NCBI GenBank assembly: GCA_037355855.1
Contig: CM074769.1
Coordinates: 1,240,001-1,304,000, forward strand
DNA length: 64,000 nt
From: Pseudo-nitzschia pungens
Taxonomy: Eukaryota; Bacillariophyta; Bacillariophyceae; Bacillariales; Bacillariaceae
Reading direction: 5' to 3'
The position numbers and the translations under genes are program-made. The stretch's first letter is position 1; each line of letters begins with the position of its first letter. Shown one piece after another: positions 8,590 to 18,441 of the stretch. The notes below the pieces were generated by a model, which ran no database searches, was not told the DNA's origin, and saw only the letters and a list, made by a program, of their open reading frames with translations.

Positions 8590-9243
8590 ATTTACTGGCA
8601 ATGAGGACCAATCCCGAGTAATTAGTGAACCAAAGCAATCTTCATTGTGAAAGAATCATTTCTGACCTACGTACCGGTACCGTAAGGTTAAGATTAGCGC
8701 TCTCAAGACGCTTTGCAGAACAATACACCATGCCATTCAAAACTCTCTGACAATTGGGTGAAATCTATCCTGTTCCAACTCAAATGCTAAATATGGATAA
8801 CTTTTCAGCAAGAATGAAGGAACGAAAAACAAAGTGGGGTCTCGACGTGCTGGTGGTAATAGGTGTAGTACAAAATTGCTAACAGCTGTCCCCCATTCCA
8901 GGTCAGAGTTAGTGTACTACATTACTTGTACTAGTAGTAATAGAAAGAACCAAGGGACAGCTGTTAAGAGTTTTGTGCTGGTATATTTCTTGCTTTCACA
9001 TAATATTTTACTGCTTACTAGACCTAGCACACATGCCACTGTTCAAGATCATATCAGTTGAGACTTGTGGTAAAGAGCACCATGGTTCAAGAAGTCTTAT
9101 TGCACTTCCACGCTCAGCAAAGAATTTTCAGCTCTCTCTAGGTTCTTTGTGGATGCAATCATAGCTGTATCTGATGTCTCCCGCTCCCCCCAATGTAAAT
9201 GTTTTGTACATTAGCTGGTGAGAATCCCCATTACAAGTTTAAC
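8590..9243. other. Spacer between retrotransposon and exonuclease gene
   Basis: No coding frame I trust. It contains one copy of the spacer motif GTAAGGTTA (8682-8690), preceded by the palindrome GTACCGGTAC, and one hairpin element (8868-8978). The rest is AT-rich and featureless to my reading. Confidence 0.6.
8868..8978. repeat. MITE-like hairpin element, copy 1
   Basis: A 111-bp unit with imperfect 25-bp inverted arms (8868-8892 and 8954-8978) meeting at the shared core AACAGCTGTCCC / GGGACAGCTGTT. The interior is a TACTAGTA-rich loop ending in AGAAAGAACC. The same arm core recurs at two other spacers in the window. No open frame is inside. Confidence 0.75.
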
Positions 9244-11358
9244 TTATTTCATGCCTTCAATTACTGCCATCGCTTGAAGGACCAGTGGGTCGCTAGAGTC
9301 ACATAGGTAGCTTTTTACGCAATCCACACTAGTGGAAACAGATCTTTCTGCCGGACTAACGTTTGCTTGATCCAGTGCTGATCCAAATGCTCCAATTATA
9401 TTTCCATCCAAAATCATTCTTGCAAGACGATTTCGAAAGGAAATAGGATCGAACACCTCTGCCCGTTGAATCAAGGCCTTCTTCCCAGGTTTCTTCGTCA
9501 CAAGCAACTGAGAAAAAGCGGTCAGATTTTTTATCGTCTCCCAGGCCTCTAAATGAAGATTTAGCTTTACCAGTTTTTTTTTCGACGCCCCTTCGTTCGC
9601 ATTCGTCGCCACTGAAGCTTTGCAATTCCCGCAACAAACAAATTCTCCGTCTCCGATACGTGTGAAGAGTACAACAGAAGCACAAGCACTTTCTGAATCG
9701 ACATCACCAACTCCTAACAAAAGTTTTGCCGTCTTCGATCTTCCATCATCCCAATCTTTTGGTCTTATGTACCAAGTCAACACTCTACCATCTTCAAGCC
9801 ATTCATTAGGGTAAGGCATTCGCCGTGATGGTCTGTTCGGATCTGGCATGTTGACAAACAGAGCAAGACCGTCTTTGAAAGTAATGAAGCCGGATCGTGG
9901 GTTGTATTCAAGATTGGCACCTTCCGGCACGGAGTCCCCTATCAAGAGATCGATGCACTTGGCCTTCGATTTTCCAACTGCTCTCCCCGTCATTTTTCTC
10001 CAGGGGGTATCTTCACCCCTAGCTGCGACACTCACCAAATGGGCGGGCATTTTGAGAATCCCGGTGCTGTCCACATATGGTCCGCCACCTTCTTCCGGTA
10101 TCGAAATTGCGGCTGGAGCGACTGCGCGCTCTAGCCAGCTTTGCGAAACTACAAAGGTGTTCCCGACCACACGCTTTGCCTTCAAGAGTTGAATTGCATC
10201 TATTTGATCGCTGTCGAGGGTTTGAAACCTCCACGAAGTCGATATTGATGGGAGAACTTCCTTCATTTTGGCCGTTCCTGTTCCCTCTGTCATCTGGTCC
10301 AACAGCCTTGGGGGCAAAGCACAATCCAACGCTGCGTACTCCACTTGATCAGAGGTCAGAGGACGAGCTTCCCAATTGGAACATTGTTGTTCTTTTGTTA
10401 TGCTATATCCAAGTACTAGCTTTGTCAAGCGTTGCAGGGAACCAAGCGAAGGACGTGCTGATTTTGGATGCAACCGTTGCGCCAGAGTCGAAAGCTCTAC
10501 GACTGATCGAACGTTTCGAAAAGCGGGAATGTGCGGAAAACTAGCAGTCAATCGCCGAAAATCAATGACTACGCTGTAGCCAACCTTGATCATTCTTTCT
10601 GAACCAAACAGAGTACCAATCGTCGTCGAGAGAACCTCTTCATTTGCATTCATCTCTTCTGTTTCGGCAAGATTGGCCCTCAAAGTTAGGTGGGTATCAA
10701 CAAGATAGACCCTTCTGATAGCTGGAATGCAAATTTGGAGCAGAGCCACGGGATTGTCATCTGGACCTTCCAACAATGCTTCCGCATAGGCACCAGTGGG
10801 CCTCCATTCGCAATCGATGCCAGCAACGTACTCCAAAAACTCAATGTTTTCCTCGCTATGTTTGTCGATTCGAGAGAATAACTCCGATATTTCTGTCGCC
10901 ATAGCTTTGATAGAGTCTTCCGTGTCTACTATTTGAACCTGCAACGGTGAATCTCGGAAAAAGGAATTAAACTCAACAAGCGTAAGGTCATTAGTCGACC
11001 CATTGTTTTGTGGTGATGACGATAGCAATGGATCATCTTTGCCGCTTTCATTGGAGTTGCTTCCGTTGGTGAAACCATTATTTCCAGCCACTGCTCTTTG
11101 TTCATAGCTACGTTTTCTTTCCCACGGCAACAAATTATTCCAATTCTGTACACTCGGATTCTCTTTCTGTGCTTCCTGTACCAACAAACGAAGACTGTCA
11201 TCCTCGCTGTCGTCCAAAATCTCAAATGACGAAACGATTACATCCAAGCTCCGTTTTTGAGCCCAATTTCCAGCCGAGTTTCGCCAGCCATTCTTCTGCA
11301 TGGGATCTTTGCCGTTGATAGGTTTTTTAAAGCATCGAGAGTGGTTATTCGGAAACAT
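9244..11358 (-). CDS. DEDDy 3'-5' exonuclease (RNase D / Mut-7-like)
   Basis: 704 codons from the ATG at 11358; 12 open codons upstream start with TTG and are ignored. The exonuclease fold lies in the middle: motif I GIDCEWRP (Asp and Glu metal ligands), motif II VGYSVVIDFRRL (Asp), motif III DQVEYAALDC (Tyr and Asp), so all DEDDy residues are present. The family trims RNA 3' ends or degrades DNA 3' ends; the Werner/Mut-7/RNase D subgroup cannot be resolved by eye. The first ~190 residues are Ser/Asn-rich and probably disordered. After the exonuclease domain there are about 300 residues with no domain I recognise, including a CCGNC zinc-like knot. No targeting signal is visible. It lies about 100 bp downstream of the plastid YbaK-type gene on the same strand. 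Confidence 0.75.
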   Translation of the reverse strand: MFPNNHSRCFKKPINGKDPMQKNGWRNSAGNWAQKRSLDVIVSSFEILDDSEDDSLRLLVQEAQKENPSVQNWNNLLPWERKRSYEQRAVAGNNGFTNGSNSNESGKDDPLLSSSPQNNGSTNDLTLVEFNSFFRDSPLQVQIVDTEDSIKAMATEISELFSRIDKHSEENIEFLEYVAGIDCEWRPTGAYAEALLEGPDDNPVALLQICIPAIRRVYLVDTHLTLRANLAETEEMNANEEVLSTTIGTLFGSERMIKVGYSVVIDFRRLTASFPHIPAFRNVRSVVELSTLAQRLHPKSARPSLGSLQRLTKLVLGYSITKEQQCSNWEARPLTSDQVEYAALDCALPPRLLDQMTEGTGTAKMKEVLPSISTSWRFQTLDSDQIDAIQLLKAKRVVGNTFVVSQSWLERAVAPAAISIPEEGGGPYVDSTGILKMPAHLVSVAARGEDTPWRKMTGRAVGKSKAKCIDLLIGDSVPEGANLEYNPRSGFITFKDGLALFVNMPDPNRPSRRMPYPNEWLEDGRVLTWYIRPKDWDDGRSKTAKLLLGVGDVDSESACASVVLFTRIGDGEFVCCGNCKASVATNANEGASKKKLVKLNLHLEAWETIKNLTAFSQLLVTKKPGKKALIQRAEVFDPISFRNRLARMILDGNIIGAFGSALDQANVSPAERSVSTSVDCVKSYLCDSSDPLVLQAMAVIEGMK

Positions 11359-11456
11359 CGAATCGTCAGGAAATAATCTGGTAGATGCATTCAACCCAAA
11401 TCATCGTAGCGCCAAAACTACCACACAATATATCAGTTTTGAGTTTCCAATTCACT

Positions 11457-13058
11457 TCACTCACCAACATTCGCAGCACCTTTGATAAGGACTAATTTTC
11501 CAGGTTTAAGGCTCTTCAGCCGCTCAGTCCCATCGTCGTACCGTTCGCAAAAGGTCTTTCCAACAATGACCTGAACATACATATCCTTCCCATCTTCTCC
11601 CGACCGCCACGGAGGACCTGGCATACCTCCAGGGGTCTTGTCGTAGTTAGGTTTCAACTCGTCATCTTTGGGAGCATTCTTGTATGTCAGCCATGAGGAA
11701 TAGTCGTAGTCCGGTGGCGCAAAGTCAGCAAAGACCAATCGTTTAGCAACTTGTCGAACTGACGTGAGTCGTCCAATGGCGGTGACGGGAACTGGTCTGT
11801 GGGGTTGTTTCAGTTCTGGCTGTGTCCCCTTATAATAATCCATGGACGAAGGTGGAGGAGCGATCTGAAAAAAAGGTTTTTTGTTCTTAAAGTTGCTGAA
11901 GTCTGAGCGATCTTTCTCGGACGGCCCATCATCTAAAGCTGTCATTCCACCTTCGAATCGTATGATGGATGCAACTTTAACGTTTCGGTCCGAGGTATTT
12001 TTGCTCATATTCATTTCAAAAACGCGCTCCACCAAGAATTCCGAATCGATGAGACACTGATAATCCATATTTCCACCTCCACCCAGAAGTAGAAGTTTAC
12101 ATTCCTCAGATAGGCTCCTGGTACTGTTTCTGTTCAGAGACCGAAACAGGGAGCTGTCGACGATGACGGCTAATGGTTTCTGTTTGTCCTGCATACATCT
12201 GCTACTTCCATCCAACCCATTCTTCGGAGGGATCAGCAACGGTGGGACGGTTCCGGGTGAAAATCCGCAAAGCTCCTGAACCAAGTGCGACGGTGCCAAT
12301 TCCCAGTTTTGGTATATATTCGAATGTCTGCTGTTACAATATCTCTTGCTGCCATTCGTATCGTCCTCCAAGCCCTCAGAAGAGTAGTTCACGTTTTGTT
12401 GTTGTTGAAGCCTCAAAAGCTCTCCTGCAAACGCACGGACATCGACCCGGTTGATGGAAGGGACAATGGCAACAGCATACACTCCCTGATCGTTTGGATC
12501 ATCGGCATCTACGGGACGGAATACCAACGTATTGATTTCTACGATTGTCGCGTTGTTTTCGTCTTTTGTGTAGTAAAGAGAGGCTATTTCCTCACTCGAA
12601 TGTTTTTGTGAGAGGTTTCCAGTCACAGAAGGAATGAGGCGACACGTAAATGTGTCGTCAGGCACATTGTTGTCATCGGAAATCGATTCGACGTATTCTT
12701 TCAGTGAATTGAAAGCGTCAGAACGGCCACCATCAACAGAAGAGAAAGCACCGTTTACGCATCCATCCCCACTGGCTGATATTGTTTCCATCGACGATTC
12801 TTTATTCTCTGCTGCCGCCATGATTCTTGTCGGTGCAACTTTTTTTGATGGTTCTGCCTTTCTGTGACACAGAAAGCCCGTCGATAGTATAGATGTGGGT
12901 AAGACGCAATGCTTGTGTTGTTTGAGATGAAATGCTGTACACGTGTAGTACTGAGCAAAGAGGAGACTTGTCCAAACAAAACTACCGAGGGATCGAAGAT
13001 TGTAATTTCTAGTGGTGGTGGCAACAGCGGTGGATCTCACAAATGGAGTTAGTGCCAT
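11457..13058 (-). CDS. Plastid-targeted YbaK/ProX-type aminoacyl-tRNA-deacylase-like protein
   Basis: 533 codons from an ATG. The N-terminus has a hydrophobic segment (residues ~28-42) ending in CTAFHL; a Phe right after the signal-peptide cleavage site is the diatom plastid import mark. The centre carries the YbaK signature: a helix then LCGFSPGTVPPL, a short loop, and LAVIVDSSLF. The family clears mischarged tRNAs in trans or binds tRNA. The last ~120 residues (RLTSVRQVAKRLVFADF, then a Gly/Pro-rich loop and VQVIVGKTF) look like an OB-fold strand pattern, a nucleic-acid-binding addition. The family call rests on motifs only. A GTGAGT lies across the last codons, so a short extra 3' exon cannot be excluded. 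Confidence 0.65.
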   Translation of the reverse strand: MALTPFVRSTAVATTTRNYNLRSLGSFVWTSLLFAQYYTCTAFHLKQHKHCVLPTSILSTGFLCHRKAEPSKKVAPTRIMAAAENKESSMETISASGDGCVNGAFSSVDGGRSDAFNSLKEYVESISDDNNVPDDTFTCRLIPSVTGNLSQKHSSEEIASLYYTKDENNATIVEINTLVFRPVDADDPNDQGVYAVAIVPSINRVDVRAFAGELLRLQQQQNVNYSSEGLEDDTNGSKRYCNSRHSNIYQNWELAPSHLVQELCGFSPGTVPPLLIPPKNGLDGSSRCMQDKQKPLAVIVDSSLFRSLNRNSTRSLSEECKLLLLGGGGNMDYQCLIDSEFLVERVFEMNMSKNTSDRNVKVASIIRFEGGMTALDDGPSEKDRSDFSNFKNKKPFFQIAPPPSSMDYYKGTQPELKQPHRPVPVTAIGRLTSVRQVAKRLVFADFAPPDYDYSSWLTYKNAPKDDELKPNYDKTPGGMPGPPWRSGEDGKDMYVQVIVGKTFCERYDDGTERLKSLKPGKLVLIKGAANVGE

Positions 13059-14157
13059 TCTACCGTTGTGGTGAAAAGTGCTTCAAGTCTTTTCCTTCTT
13101 GCTTGGATCGGTATGATTTATTTGTTATGTCAGGTATTGGCAGGGAGTCCCCAACACATTGTTTTGGATTTGGTGCCACAATTCTTCTTGTCTCTTATGG
13201 GAATCGCTAGGTTTATACGTTGCGTTGTGGTCGACACTCTTGAAAACTCCCATCGTCAGTAAGGATTGTAGATTGTTCTCTTCGAAGCGGTTCACGTTGC
13301 CGATGGGAAACTGGTAGGAAAGAGAGGAGCAATCAGAAAGATGATGTTTTTCCGCAAAAACAAAGTTATTCGATGATGACGATCAATGATGTGGCTTTCA
13401 TTTTTGACTTGCACGACCGAAAAAAATATTCGATCAATATTCATCTATCCCTTAACCTTAAGTAATTTGATTCATACATTGTTCTTTCTCAAAATTGTGA
13501 AGTTGACTCCCGTGAATTTCATGATTAAAACATTCGTTCAGAGGAACGGGAAATCCGAGAGTGAAGGATGAAATACGGTACTAATGATAAATGATGAATG
13601 AAGAAGGCATCACGATCGTAGACCATGGAGGAAGGACGATGGCGTCGATGGTCGACGATGGATGAGTGAATCATTCATGCACCCACGGGGCAAGTTTGGT
13701 GAATATAAAGTAGCAACAGATTCACAGTGTGACAACACGAAACGATTTGATCAGTCGACGGATGCATCATCCGTTGAACTGATCGTTTCTGAATGGGGAA
13801 AAACGAACGACGTCGGTTTCGAGTTCCGGTAGATTCTATTACGCGTTGCTTCGATGAGGAAAGGATGGAACGATAAAACTGACAATATCACGGCGTAGAA
13901 ACGAGAGCCTTTTCCCAGTAGGATGGAGATGGACTCGATCGTCGCGTTTTTTCTTCCATGCTGTATCTACCATTTTCCGTGGAACACTTGTGCTATGATT
14001 GGCGCGTTTCATTCCACCTTTGACTTATTCCACTAACTGCAATGGAGAGATTGCATCAAAGCATATTTCGCAACAAACTACATAAGAAAACAACACAAAA
14101 GACGATTACAAAACCCTAGATACTACAGGAGTGACACAAACAGCAATATCTACCAGC
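13059..14157. other. Divergent intergenic region, YbaK-type gene / cadherin-like gene
   Basis: 1.1 kb between two outward-reading genes, so it must hold both promoters. It has repeated GATGATGA/GAATGA-type simple sequence around 13370-13700 and an inverted pair TCAGTCGACGGATGCATCATC / GATGCATCATCCGTTGAACTGA-like at about 13750-13785. A short frame starting ATG at 13923 (38 codons, hydrophobic start) might be an upstream exon of the next gene but is unproven. Confidence 0.4.
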
Positions 14158-16683
14158 ATGGCGTCGCCGATTATCGCTTACAAATTTCCTTGTTCGTACC
14201 TCGGAGTTCCTCAGTCGATCGCCAGTGCCCTTCCGTCATCTCTGCTCGGACACCTTCTCCCTCCTACCCTACAAGAGGATCACTACAACCAAGAAGACAC
14301 TTACGAAGCGAAACAACCCGGGCTGTCGTGTCCGCATCGAACCATTGACGGGATCGCATCCAAAACAATTCTCGAAAGCGAGAGATCTATTGCCGATCTC
14401 CGAACAAAGATTCTAGCGACACTCAATGCTACTACCTCAGCCCAACAGTCCAAAGCCCCATCGTTGGCGGTGGAACTTTGGTTCACTCCAATTATTGCAG
14501 GAAGAGATAGTCAAGCCCCCAATGCGAGTGGTGCAATTACAGAAAACCCAGTGGATCCCCTTCTTCCGATCGTGTCAGTTGCGGTTCCACTAGTCAACAA
14601 AAAGACCAACAGCCCAACCAAGCATCCGATACAGAGCCGTGATCCATGCGAAGACAGGCAATTCATGATTGCCCAACATGGGGAGTTCTTAGAACTCCGC
14701 TATCGTGACTATTACGAGTATCTCGATGATGATTTCTTCCAAGACTGGGACGACGATGATTATCGTAGCCCCGATGGCGATTCGATAGACTACAACCAGC
14801 ACTATGTTCACGATTCTTCGCACTACGCCTGCCGCGTTCTCCGGTTGACCCAATGGAAACTCGGACAAGGACAGCAAGTGGAACGAAAAAAGACGACGGA
14901 GACCAATGGTAGCGCAAACACAGCGGTGAATCTCCACCATCTGGTCGTGGCGTGGAAAGAATCGGGGTCCGTTTTGCAAGTGTTTGGAAACGGAGATCTC
15001 ATCATCGATCTCGACATATTGTCTAGTGCGGGTAACAGAATAGCGAATTCGAACCCGGATTTACTGCGATTTTGGGATCCCAACTTTCGTTTGCAGGTTT
15101 TTTCCGATTCGCACCAGTGGTCAAACAAAATTGAAGAAGCAGCGGAAACGACCCCAGCAAGAAATATTCATGCCGGTGTCAATACGACAAGTGATAAATC
15201 CGATGTGAATATGAACACGGATTCTGATTCTGTCTTTCCTGGAACCATTCATGCTGTTTCATTATATATCCAAGACATCGAGAAGAAAGACGTGAAGACA
15301 CTATGGCAGCGAGGGAAAAAATTAAGGGACGATCCTACCAAAGCTTTCTTCGAAGACCCACGAAATCCTTTCGAACCTCTTAGATTGATAGCTTCGCCGA
15401 GTACCTCGGTTAACTCTGATCCTGATCTCGGATGCATGGTCATTCAAGGGCGTTCTGCACTGATCAGCGTCGGTGGGAAAAACGTTTCCAACTCTTCAAC
15501 TTCATTCTGGGACACAATGGTCGAAATTGTCAAAATACCCACATATGGGGAATTGGTCGGTCCCAACAACTCAACTCTTCGCAAGGGAGACCGAATTCCG
15601 TTAGAAAAAGACCAGGCACGAACCGAACTCACCTACCGGCACGTCGAGGAAGGTTATTTTTCTGTTCCCACAACGTCATTTCATGGGGAGCCACTTCCCA
15701 ATGCCAATCTTCCCGGTGAATCGTTTTCCTATCGCCTTGTTGCCGTTCGAAAAGGGAACGATAATCCCGAATCTGATTTCAAACATGTTCTTTTGGGTCG
15801 GTCCAAAACTGTCCGACAAACCTTGACCATTCTCCATCGAAACCATCCTCCAAGCTTGCAACGAATCCCGGATGATGCAATCCTCCCAGAACAGCAACCA
15901 TCAGGATCTGGCGCTCGACCGTGGGCAACCCTGGGAAAGGATATAGTCTTAAATGACGACGCGGACTTCGACATTGACCGTATCAAAGTTGATCTTTGGA
16001 CATACAACGGGACCCTTACCATTGATCTGGAAGAACACGAGCTCCGGGTCATGGCCGAAGTCACCAATTGTGACAATCCGACCCCAACTACCTTGGGGGG
16101 TGTGGACTGGATCTGCAGTGGTAAAAAAAATCGCAACATCACATTTCTGGCTACACCGAGCGACATAACTCGGATCCTTTCGCATGTAAAATATACGGCC
16201 CTGCACTGGAATCAAACGGATTCTATTCTGTTGAGGATTTCGGACGGCAGAGGGGGACAATGTCTTCGCGACGAAGAGCGACAATCGCTGTATTTTCCAC
16301 CCAATACCACTATCCGGGAAGATTGTTTTCAAACTATTGCAGCGATCAATGTTCCAGCCATACCCTTACCGCCGGGAAGCTCCTCTGCGAATTTCTGGCG
16401 AGATCACACTGCTTGGTGGATCAGTCTCTTTGTTTTCTTTTCCGTCATTTTGTGCACATGCTGTTGTGTTGCTTGCTGCTTCTTGAAATTCCGACGGGAC
16501 AAGAAACTCAATAGTGTGGCAGTTACTCAATGCGACTCTCCTGTTATCCTGGCTTGCCCGACTTCAAACAACGATTTTGCTCGTATTGGAATCACCAGTG
16601 AGGAGAGAAAAACAATTGAATCTATGGAAGAGAAAATGGATGGCAACGACAGAAGGTGCACCACTGGGATGCACCTACCATAG
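14158..16683 (+). CDS. Single-pass membrane protein with cadherin-like ectodomain
   Basis: 841 codons from the ATG at 14158; upstream codons are open to 14086 but lack ATG, so an earlier exon carrying a signal peptide is possible. Most of the protein is an ectodomain with many N-glycosylation sequons. Residues ~560-740 contain a cadherin-like pattern: LNDDADFDIDRIKVDLW, then NGTLTID, NITFLATPSDITRILSHVKYT and DSILLRISDGRGG, the calcium-coordinating style of cadherin/DUF-type repeats in bacteria and protists. One transmembrane helix lies at ~752-776, followed by a Cys-rich juxtamembrane CCCVACC (palmitoylation-like) and a ~65-residue cytoplasmic tail. It is probably a type I surface or adhesion protein. 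I do not recognise the N-terminal half, which has acidic Tyr/Asp clusters. Confidence 0.65.
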   Translation: MASPIIAYKFPCSYLGVPQSIASALPSSLLGHLLPPTLQEDHYNQEDTYEAKQPGLSCPHRTIDGIASKTILESERSIADLRTKILATLNATTSAQQSKAPSLAVELWFTPIIAGRDSQAPNASGAITENPVDPLLPIVSVAVPLVNKKTNSPTKHPIQSRDPCEDRQFMIAQHGEFLELRYRDYYEYLDDDFFQDWDDDDYRSPDGDSIDYNQHYVHDSSHYACRVLRLTQWKLGQGQQVERKKTTETNGSANTAVNLHHLVVAWKESGSVLQVFGNGDLIIDLDILSSAGNRIANSNPDLLRFWDPNFRLQVFSDSHQWSNKIEEAAETTPARNIHAGVNTTSDKSDVNMNTDSDSVFPGTIHAVSLYIQDIEKKDVKTLWQRGKKLRDDPTKAFFEDPRNPFEPLRLIASPSTSVNSDPDLGCMVIQGRSALISVGGKNVSNSSTSFWDTMVEIVKIPTYGELVGPNNSTLRKGDRIPLEKDQARTELTYRHVEEGYFSVPTTSFHGEPLPNANLPGESFSYRLVAVRKGNDNPESDFKHVLLGRSKTVRQTLTILHRNHPPSLQRIPDDAILPEQQPSGSGARPWATLGKDIVLNDDADFDIDRIKVDLWTYNGTLTIDLEEHELRVMAEVTNCDNPTPTTLGGVDWICSGKKNRNITFLATPSDITRILSHVKYTALHWNQTDSILLRISDGRGGQCLRDEERQSLYFPPNTTIREDCFQTIAAINVPAIPLPPGSSSANFWRDHTAWWISLFVFFSVILCTCCCVACCFLKFRRDKKLNSVAVTQCDSPVILACPTSNNDFARIGITSEERKTIESMEEKMDGNDRRCTTGMHLP

Positions 16684-17553
16684 TGAATGAATGTGTCAAG
16701 AAAGTGACACACAATGTTTCCAACACAATAAATTGGCATGGGAGGGAAATCTATCACGACGAATTTGTTTGTTAATTCATGATAGACTATTCATACTTTT
16801 GTTGATTTGTCCTACTTCTCTGTTTTACATAGCGCAGCTAGTGATGTTCTGTCGTCTTTCATTGCACATACATGATCTTCACCATTTACTATATTGCTGA
16901 ACGCATTTCAATATTCAAACAGAGCATTTCCGTCATTTGTGCTAATTTCAAACACACCTAAAGGTTTTTGTGATCATTTCTGGGAATAACAAAATTTGGA
17001 ATATTGTCAAACTCACTAGATGGAATGCGACGTAATAACTATACAGTAATATCTAGTTTGTGTCGACATGCCGTGTCGCCCGAGTCGGAGGGAACACCCA
17101 CACCAGCACATGTTGAACAACGAGCCGAAACCGAAGAGTAAGGGAAAGAACATGTAAACAGATTGGAACGACAACCAAGGACACACAAAAGCGACGTTCG
17201 GATGACCAGTATGGGCACAGTTATATCTGGTTATGCAGACTTATGTTGACCATCACTTTGCTGCGAAGATGTAGTTTTTGATGAAAAAAGCAAGATTACA
17301 AACAAAGGAGCAACGATAAAGATCTACACGGGACTATTGAATCCTACCAAGTAACCTTACTCGTATTCAGTACCGGTACAAAGAAAGTCGTATTTCCGTG
17401 ACATCAGAATCCTTTTTCTATGGAGTTGCAGCTGAAATTGGAATCAAAGAATTCGTGAATGGAACGTAAACTCCAAGCATTTCCCTTCCAGAAAACGCCT
17501 TCCAGATAACAAACTACTGCTTCCGAGGCAACATCCAGTCAAACGACAGCACA
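16684..17553. other. Spacer upstream of the hydrolase gene
   Basis: 870 bp between two same-direction genes. It is AT-rich. One full spacer motif GTAACCTTAC is at 17351-17360, close to GTACCGGTAC (17371-17380). No RNA gene or coding frame is visible. Confidence 0.5.
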
Positions 17554-18441
17554 ATGGTTTCGTCACCGTCAACATTGAATCCACAATGCTGTCCTAGTGG
17601 ATCACTTGGTGCAGCGGCGAAGCACCCGGAGGGCACGGGCCAGTGGATTGTCGCGGAGGGAAGGAGCGGGCGTCCGGACATGGAACTCTATGTGGCGGGA
17701 GCCACTCTTGCCGAGGCAGAGAAGGTCGTGGTGATCTTCACCGACGTATTCGGTGTCCGTTCGGGAAACCACCGCATCTTTGCCGACATCTTGGCAAATT
17801 GTCTGGCTGGGGAGAAAAAAGTGGCGGTAGTGGTTCCGGATCTTTTCCGCGGCAAACCTGCCTTTCGGCCATGGTTTGAAGGGAAACTTGGCATGCTCCT
17901 TGACGTTCTACCGATGGCATACCGACTCAAGTATTTTTACAATTATGAAAATACCGTGAAGCAAGACATCTGCGGAGTTTTATTACCATTTCTTAATTCT
18001 GTCATCGATCTGCCGATGGTGGGGATTTCTTGCGTCGGATTTTGTTACGGTGGCTGGGTCTTTGCAAAATTTATCGAAGCTCTGCCAGATCCTGAAGAGA
18101 TCATTCGTTGTTGCGTCGGTATTCACCCATCCTGGAACGTGGAAGGGAAACTCTTCGACGGGGGTGAGTCCTCCATGGCCCAAAATTGTGGCGCGACGCC
18201 CGTCCTTTTGATGCCAGCCGGAAACGACTCGGTTGGGATCAAACCCGGCGGAGAAGCAGTCGCCATACTTTGCTCGGCCCGCGGCAACCTCGAACCTGCA
18301 GATGTATCGATCGAATTCCCCGACATGAAACACGGATGGGTAACCAGGGATATTCCCGGCGACGAAAATGTAACACAGCGACGGGACCAGGAAAAGGCAA
18401 TGAATCTGTGCAGCGACTTTATCCTAAGGCATCACAAGTGA
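17554..18441 (+). CDS. Dienelactone hydrolase family protein
   Basis: 295 codons from ATG, the normal size for this alpha/beta-hydrolase family, which opens lactones or small esters with a cysteine nucleophile (human carboxymethylenebutenolidase is a relative). The expected triad is visible: Cys164 in GFCYGG, Asp225 in PAGNDS, and His260 in KHGW. Upstream motifs VVIFTDVFG and VAVVVPDLFRG match the oxyanion-hole strand and the early core. There is no targeting signal, so it is probably cytosolic. The natural substrate is not predictable from sequence. Confidence 0.85.
   Translation: MVSSPSTLNPQCCPSGSLGAAAKHPEGTGQWIVAEGRSGRPDMELYVAGATLAEAEKVVVIFTDVFGVRSGNHRIFADILANCLAGEKKVAVVVPDLFRGKPAFRPWFEGKLGMLLDVLPMAYRLKYFYNYENTVKQDICGVLLPFLNSVIDLPMVGISCVGFCYGGWVFAKFIEALPDPEEIIRCCVGIHPSWNVEGKLFDGGESSMAQNCGATPVLLMPAGNDSVGIKPGGEAVAILCSARGNLEPADVSIEFPDMKHGWVTRDIPGDENVTQRRDQEKAMNLCSDFILRHHK

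Noticed and set aside
11358..11460. Fusion of the YbaK-type gene and the exonuclease through an intron starting at the GTGAGT near 11457
   Set aside because: The available acceptors either give the wrong phase or leave a TGA in frame before the exonuclease reading frame.
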